Source of the DNA: an uncultured Mollicutes bacterium
Lineage (GTDB): Bacteria > Bacillota_I > Bacilli_A > ML615J-28 > CAG-313
DNA length: 10,326 nt
Reading direction: 5' to 3'
Assembly (NCBI GenBank): GCA_900538885.1
Contig: UQAI01000054.1
Coordinates: 1 to 10,326 of the forward strand
Position numbers and translations under genes: made by a program. Below the pieces are notes generated by a model. That model ran no database searches. It had not been told where the DNA came from and was given only the letters and a program-made list of their open reading frames with translations. This document shows, piece by piece, positions 7,193-10,326 of the stretch; the first letter of the stretch is position 1; every line of letters starts with the position of its first letter.

Positions 7193-8182
7193 ATGTGGCA
7201 AGTGGTAAATGGTACCAAAGAAAATCTAAAAGAAATGAATGAAATGTGGAATGAAGTTGTACAACAAGAAGGTTTCTTCAAACCAATCGCATTAAATGAC
7301 TATCAAAAATATTTAGAAGATATTCCTGGATTTTTATATGAAGGTATAAAACTAGTTTATGATGGTGATAAACTAGTAGGTATGGGAATCGGCGTCTTAA
7401 AAGGTGGATTAGAGGCATCCGCTGATGTTCCTGGCTCAATTAATGCGATAATTGTTCGACCTGAATATCGCCATCAAAAAATAGGAGAGACCATCTTAAA
7501 AAGTTTAGAAGATTATTTTATTAGTAAAGGTAGAAATTCCGTTGTTGTTTATGGTTACTTACCATCATGTTATGGTTGGTACATTCCCAATACCGATAAA
7601 CACGACCATCCTTGTGCTCCTGGCATTAGAGTTAATAGTAATGAATATTTCTTCTTACTTCATCATCGCTATGAAGCTTTTGGCTTTCAAGATGCTTTTC
7701 ATTTAAATTTATCAGATTATGAGATATCAGATAGTATTGATAAAATCTTAAAAGAAAACGCCAAAGATGGTATTACAATTGAACTATATGATCCTAATAA
7801 ACATTATGGAATTGATGATTTTTACAAAGAATTAAATATTTATGATTTTGAAAAGGTAATAAGAGATAACTTAAATTTAGATAAACCATATCCTTTCCTA
7901 GTAGTATCTGACCATGGCAAAATTAAAGGTTGGACAGGGGCAATGTGGAATGAAGAAAGTGGACGTGGACATTTTGATGGTATTGCGATCTTAGAATCAG
8001 TAAGAGGAAGAGGCTTAGGAAAAGCTTTATTCTCACTTCTTGCTTATCATTCAAAACTTAATGGTGCGAAATTTATGACTTTCTACACTGGTCTTACCAA
8101 CCATGCAAGATATATTTATATGGGTGCTGGCTTTAAAATTATCCAATCATTTGCCTTAATGAAAAAGACTTTAAAAAAGTAG
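7193..8182 (+). CDS. Tandem GNAT-domain N-acetyltransferase, possibly an amino-sugar acetyltransferase
   Basis: This is 329 residues with two GNAT folds. The N-terminal half has acetyl-CoA-binding motif A as VRPEYRHQKIGE (88-99). The C-terminal half has a sharper copy, VRGRGLGKAL (270-279), followed by the usual NHARYIYMGAGFK ending. The C-terminal domain looks the more canonical acetyl-CoA site. The N-terminal domain closes with an aromatic and proline-rich stretch (SCYGWYIP and onward). Such stretches, and the double-GNAT layout, recall the clostridial glucosamine/glucosaminide acetyltransferase GlmA and GNAT domains fused to NagZ hexosaminidases. That comparison is from memory and tentative. 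If right, the enzyme acetylates free glucosamine or glucosamine-bearing oligosaccharides in the cytosol, which would suit the neighbouring GH18 lipoprotein. Other GNAT substrates (proteins, antibiotics, polyamines) are not excluded. It is first in a four-gene operon, and its stop overlaps the SD of the next gene. Confidence 0.88.
   Translation: MWQVVNGTKENLKEMNEMWNEVVQQEGFFKPIALNDYQKYLEDIPGFLYEGIKLVYDGDKLVGMGIGVLKGGLEASADVPGSINAIIVRPEYRHQKIGETILKSLEDYFISKGRNSVVVYGYLPSCYGWYIPNTDKHDHPCAPGIRVNSNEYFFLLHHRYEAFGFQDAFHLNLSDYEISDSIDKILKENAKDGITIELYDPNKHYGIDDFYKELNIYDFEKVIRDNLNLDKPYPFLVVSDHGKIKGWTGAMWNEESGRGHFDGIAILESVRGRGLGKALFSLLAYHSKLNGAKFMTFYTGLTNHARYIYMGAGFKIIQSFALMKKTLKK
7351..7377 (+). repeat. 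Perfect 10-bp inverted repeat inside the GNAT gene
   Basis: ACTAGTTTAT (7351-7360) and ATAAACTAGT (7368-7377) are exact inverted copies separated by 7 nt. The segment encodes residues 53-62 (LVYDGDKLVG), and the similarity of the arms partly reflects a repeated K-L-V. A functional RNA hairpin is possible but unproven. Confidence 0.5.
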
Positions 8183-8191
8183 GAGGCTAGT

Positions 8192-8737
8192 GTGTTAGTT
8201 ATTGTTGGTTCTAGTGCCTCAGGAAAAACAAAAATTGTTCAAGAATTAATAAAAACATATCATATGAAAAAACTTGTTACTTACACAACAAGAGAAAAAA
8301 GAATAGGTGAAATTGAAGGTAAAGACTATCATTTTATTAGTCGTGAAGATTTCATACAAAAAATTAAAAATAATTTCTTTATTGAATATGTTGAATACAA
8401 TAACAATTACTACGGTACTTCATTTAGTGATTTATCAGTAAATAAAGTAGTAATTTTAGAGCCTCAAGGTTTAAGTCACTATCTTAAAGTGGCTAGAGAA
8501 CTTGTCACAATAGTATTTTTAAAAACATCACCGGAAGTACTTCGTATTAGAATGCTTAATCGTGGTGATGCCTATGATGATGTAATGAGAAGAGTAAAAA
8601 ATGATCAATTAGTCTTTAATCAAAATGTTAAGAATTTAGCTGATTTAGTTGTTGATACTACTCCTAGCAACATTTATCATGATGCGGAAATAATATATAA
8701 TTTTTACAAAAAAAGGAATGATTTACATGGAAGATAG
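8192..8737 (+). CDS. Diverged guanylate-kinase-like P-loop kinase
   Basis: A GTG start follows a perfect AGGAGG (8181-8186) by 5 nt, giving 181 residues, a little shorter than typical guanylate kinases (about 185-210). The P-loop is GSSASGKT (6-13). The GMP-binding region TTREKRIGEIEGKDYHF (32-48) keeps Arg34, Arg37, Glu40 and Tyr46, and FIEYVEYNNNYYGT (63-76) keeps Glu65 and Tyr74. A lid-like arginine-rich stretch follows (RGDAYDDVMRR, about 124-134). The strand that in Gmk ends in Asp-x-Asp before Gln-Gly instead reads ILEPQG (88-93), so the aspartates that help hold GMP are reduced to one Glu with a short deletion. It may still phosphorylate GMP or dGMP, or it may be a paralogue with another acceptor. 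Gmk is essential and most genomes keep a standard copy, so I give no gene symbol. It overlaps the next gene by 11 nt. Confidence 0.8.
   Translation: MLVIVGSSASGKTKIVQELIKTYHMKKLVTYTTREKRIGEIEGKDYHFISREDFIQKIKNNFFIEYVEYNNNYYGTSFSDLSVNKVVILEPQGLSHYLKVARELVTIVFLKTSPEVLRIRMLNRGDAYDDVMRRVKNDQLVFNQNVKNLADLVVDTTPSNIYHDAEIIYNFYKKRNDLHGR
8712..8717 (+). promoter_or_regulatory. Ribosome binding site that sets the start of the Lit-like membrane protein
   Basis: AAAGGA touches an ATG at 8718 and is 9 nt from the in-frame ATG at 8727. The second ATG has workable spacing, so it is chosen. Confidence 0.6.
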
Positions 8738-9560
8738 TAAGCTAAGATCCTTCGTGGATGCTTTAATAATCATGGTTACTAACTTTTGTATTATTGTTTT
8801 TGGTATTTGGATTTCCACAATTCCTATTGCGAAATCTAAATCATTTTATATGAGTCACTTTGAAAAAAATGAAGAAGCCATTCAAGTTTTATCCGGTATG
8901 TCAGATGAAGATCCCATGGCAATACTTGAAAGAATTGCGGACATAACGATTGAATATTACTTTGGAAATGCCAAAGAATATCAAGTAGAAATAGATGGAG
9001 TACCATTTTATAGTGATAATGAAGTTAGACACATGAGAGAAGTTAAAACATTATTTGTTATAGGTCAAACCATTGCGGTGATATCCTTCTTTACTTTAAT
9101 TGCTTGTATCTTTTATTTGGCACGTTGGTTTAGAAGAATGCGCAAAAAGATAATTGTTTATACCGTTTGTTTCTACTGCGGATTAATTGTTTTAATTGGA
9201 TTATTCTTTTTATGGGGGTATATCAACTATATGAACGACCCTTATCACAATAGTTATTTTGCTCATTTGTTTATTAACTTTCATCGTCTAATTTTTTGGA
9301 GTGAGGACAAATTCTTACTTGCTACTAGCCAGGGAAAATATGAAGGGGCTTTAGCTAACTTAACTTTAGCGCTTGATTTAAAACTATTTAGTGATGCTGC
9401 CATCATAATTGGGTTAGTAACCTTAGGTATGATTCTTCTTTGGCTTATAACAATAATAGTATTTTACAAATTACATCCTTTAATCACAAGAAAGGTGGAT
9501 GAAATTCATGAACGAGCTCGAAATTCTCAAAAAGAACTCCATCAAACACAAAATTGTTAG
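8727..9560 (+). CDS. DUF1461/TIGR01906 integral membrane protein, lipoprotein intramolecular transacylase (Lit)-like
   Basis: This 277-residue protein has four predicted membrane helices (about 10-33, 109-135, 142-169, 224-250), giving two extracytoplasmic loops with both ends inside. The first loop ends in FYSDNEVRHMREVKTLF (94-110), and the second contains FAHLFINFHRLIFW (178-191). These match the two signature regions of TIGR01906: an HM-x-x-V motif just before helix 2, here with His102, and an FH-x-x-F/W motif, here with His186. This family includes Lit of enterococci and relatives, which moves an acyl chain from the lipidated cysteine's diacylglyceryl group to its amino group, making lyso-form lipoproteins. 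Membership is recognised from these motifs; the enzymatic role is inferred. The C-terminal tail of about 25 residues is charged and overlaps the next gene by 53 nt. Two lipoprotein genes upstream in this window are obvious candidate substrates, though Lit would act on lipoproteins in general. Confidence 0.75.
   Translation: MEDSKLRSFVDALIIMVTNFCIIVFGIWISTIPIAKSKSFYMSHFEKNEEAIQVLSGMSDEDPMAILERIADITIEYYFGNAKEYQVEIDGVPFYSDNEVRHMREVKTLFVIGQTIAVISFFTLIACIFYLARWFRRMRKKIIVYTVCFYCGLIVLIGLFFLWGYINYMNDPYHNSYFAHLFINFHRLIFWSEDKFLLATSQGKYEGALANLTLALDLKLFSDAAIIIGLVTLGMILLWLITIIVFYKLHPLITRKVDEIHERARNSQKELHQTQNC
9491..9498 (+). promoter_or_regulatory. Ribosome binding site that sets the start of the YgjP-like gene
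   Basis: AAAGGTGG lies within the Lit-like gene. It abuts an ATG at 9499 and is 9 nt from the in-frame ATG at 9508. The latter is preferred, giving translational coupling through a 53-nt overlap. Confidence 0.6.
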
Positions 9561-10200
9561 AGCCAAAACAAAAAAGTTAGTTATTAAATATGATAGAAAT
9601 GGAATTCTAAATATTAGATGTCCATTAAAAATAAAGGATGCTGAACTAGAAGATTTTGTATCACGACATCTTGATTGGATTATCGACCATTATGAAATGA
9701 GCCAACCTAAGATTAGAAAATATGAAGATAATGAAAAATATTTATTTTTAGGAAAAGAATATGACCTAAAAATAGTTTATAGCCGTCATGAAACGGTAAT
9801 TATTCAAGAAAACAACATATTTGTTTATGCTTTAAATGAACAACGCATTCCCCAGATACTTAAAAAATGGAAAACCGAACAAGCTGAAATTGTGTTTTCA
9901 GAAATTCTTTACCAGTGTTTTGGACGTATGAAAAATGATTTAACCATTTATCCCAAACTTTCAATTAAAAAGTATTTATCTAGATGGGGCTGCTGTTATC
10001 CTAAAAGAAAAGAAATAATTTTAAATATTGCTTTAATTCATGTACCAGTTGAATTAATTGAATATGTAACCTATCATGAGTTATGTCATTTTAAATATTT
10101 AAATCATCAACCAGCCTTTCATGCGTATTTACAAAAGTATTGTCCAAATGAAAGAAAATTGAAACAATGTTTAAAAAATTATCGTACTGACTATGAATGA
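9508..10200 (+). CDS. YgjP-type (DUF45) M48-like zinc metallopeptidase
   Basis: This is 230 residues, the usual size for the family. An N-terminal beta segment (about 14-40, with KKLVIKYDRNG and IRCPLKI) and a WI motif (residues about 56-57) are typical of YgjP-like proteins. The C-terminal half has SRWGCC, then LNIALIHVPVELIEYVTYHELCHFKYLNH across about 172-200. The zinc motif is HELCH (190-194) with Glu191 as the predicted general base, followed by NHQPAF with His200 as a likely third ligand. There is no signal peptide or membrane helix, so it should be cytosolic. The physiological substrate of YgjP proteins is not well defined. It is the last gene of the operon, overlaps the Lit-like gene by 53 nt, and a terminator starts 2 nt after its TGA stop. 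Confidence 0.92.
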   Translation: MNELEILKKNSIKHKIVRAKTKKLVIKYDRNGILNIRCPLKIKDAELEDFVSRHLDWIIDHYEMSQPKIRKYEDNEKYLFLGKEYDLKIVYSRHETVIIQENNIFVYALNEQRIPQILKKWKTEQAEIVFSEILYQCFGRMKNDLTIYPKLSIKKYLSRWGCCYPKRKEIILNIALIHVPVELIEYVTYHELCHFKYLNHQPAFHAYLQKYCPNERKLKQCLKNYRTDYE

Positions 10201-10201
10201 G

Positions 10202-10228
10202 AAATACTACATTATGTAGTATTTTTTT
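10202..10228 (+). terminator. Strong intrinsic terminator of the GNAT-kinase-Lit-YgjP operon
   Basis: A perfect 10-bp stem AAATACTACA/TGTAGTATTT (10202-10211 and 10215-10224) has a TTA loop and merges into a run of seven T (10222-10228). It starts 2 nt after the YgjP stop codon. Confidence 0.85.
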
Positions 10229-10256
10229 AATGTTTTTACTATTAAAATAATGAAAA

Positions 10257-10294
10257 CGACAATATAGGTAAAGAATCGACAATTTGTCAAAAAA
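10257..10294. promoter_or_regulatory. Cluster of three TTGTC motifs in the terminal noncoding stretch
   Basis: CGACAA occurs at 10257-10262 and again at 10277-10282, exactly 20 bp apart (two helical turns). The second copy joins TTTGTCA (10283-10289) to form the palindrome GACAA-T-TTGTC (10278-10288). The units resemble Spo0A boxes (TTTGTCRAA type), but they are short and this is AT-rich DNA. The rest of 10229-10326 shows no gene. Confidence 0.3.
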
Positions 10295-10326
10295 ATATAA
10301 AAATACGAGAAAAAAATAAAAAAAAT

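Noticed and set aside
10091..10282. Minus-strand open frame of 63 codons over the end of the YgjP gene
   Set aside because: It runs across the terminator hairpin and the HELCH-encoding region, has no convincing SD, and reads as low-complexity AT-rich sequence.
10284..10309. TTGTCA as a -35 box with TATAAA (10296) or TACGAG (10304) as -10
   Set aside because: The spacers are 6 and 14 bp, outside the normal 16-18 bp range, and no gene follows within the window.

Overview
This is an AT-rich window (roughly 30% G+C by eye) with eight genes, all on the + strand, packed into two or three transcription units. Strong Shine-Dalgarno (SD) sequences, lipobox signal peptides, TATAAT promoters with TG extensions and short hairpin terminators point to a low-GC Gram-positive bacterium (Bacillota, class Bacilli in the broad sense). 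Erysipelotrichia-, Izemoplasma- or Acholeplasma-like lineages would all fit, and the sequence alone does not decide between them. TGA is read as stop: every tryptophan is TGG, and the last gene ends in TGA directly before a terminator. This excludes the Mycoplasma/Spiroplasma code.

Region 1 (32-3815) holds two overlapping genes for a heterodimeric type IV ABC exporter. The first subunit has Asp in place of the catalytic Glu. The second has the catalytic Glu, a degenerate signature motif and an inserted extracellular domain of about 90 residues, which is the asymmetry of Bacillus subtilis BmrC/BmrD (YheI/YheH). A hairpin terminator with a competing alternative pairing follows.

Region 2 (3899-7124) has its own extended -10 promoter and encodes two predicted surface lipoproteins. 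One is a large modular glycoside hydrolase family 18 (GH18) protein with five Listeria-Bacteroides (Flg_new/InlB-type) repeats, an unassigned domain, a bacterial Ig-like domain and a C-terminal GH18 domain. The other is a 151-residue lipoprotein I do not recognise. A 14-bp stem ends the unit.

Region 3 (7142-10228) starts with another extended -10 promoter and is a four-gene, tightly coupled operon: a tandem-GNAT acetyltransferase, a diverged guanylate-kinase-like P-loop protein, a DUF1461/TIGR01906 membrane protein (the family that includes lipoprotein intramolecular transacylase, Lit) and a YgjP-type zinc metallopeptidase. The genes abut or overlap, by as much as 53 nt, and a strong intrinsic terminator follows. 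The last ~100 bases hold no gene but carry a small cluster of TTGTC motifs, perhaps the control region of a gene beyond the window.

The genes could be linked by envelope biology: export by the ABC pair, amino-sugar glycan hydrolysis and binding at the surface by the lipoproteins, amino-sugar acetylation by the GNAT protein, and lipoprotein acyl remodelling by the Lit-like protein. The link is inferred from families and adjacency. I see no mobile element, CRISPR array, tRNA or rRNA.
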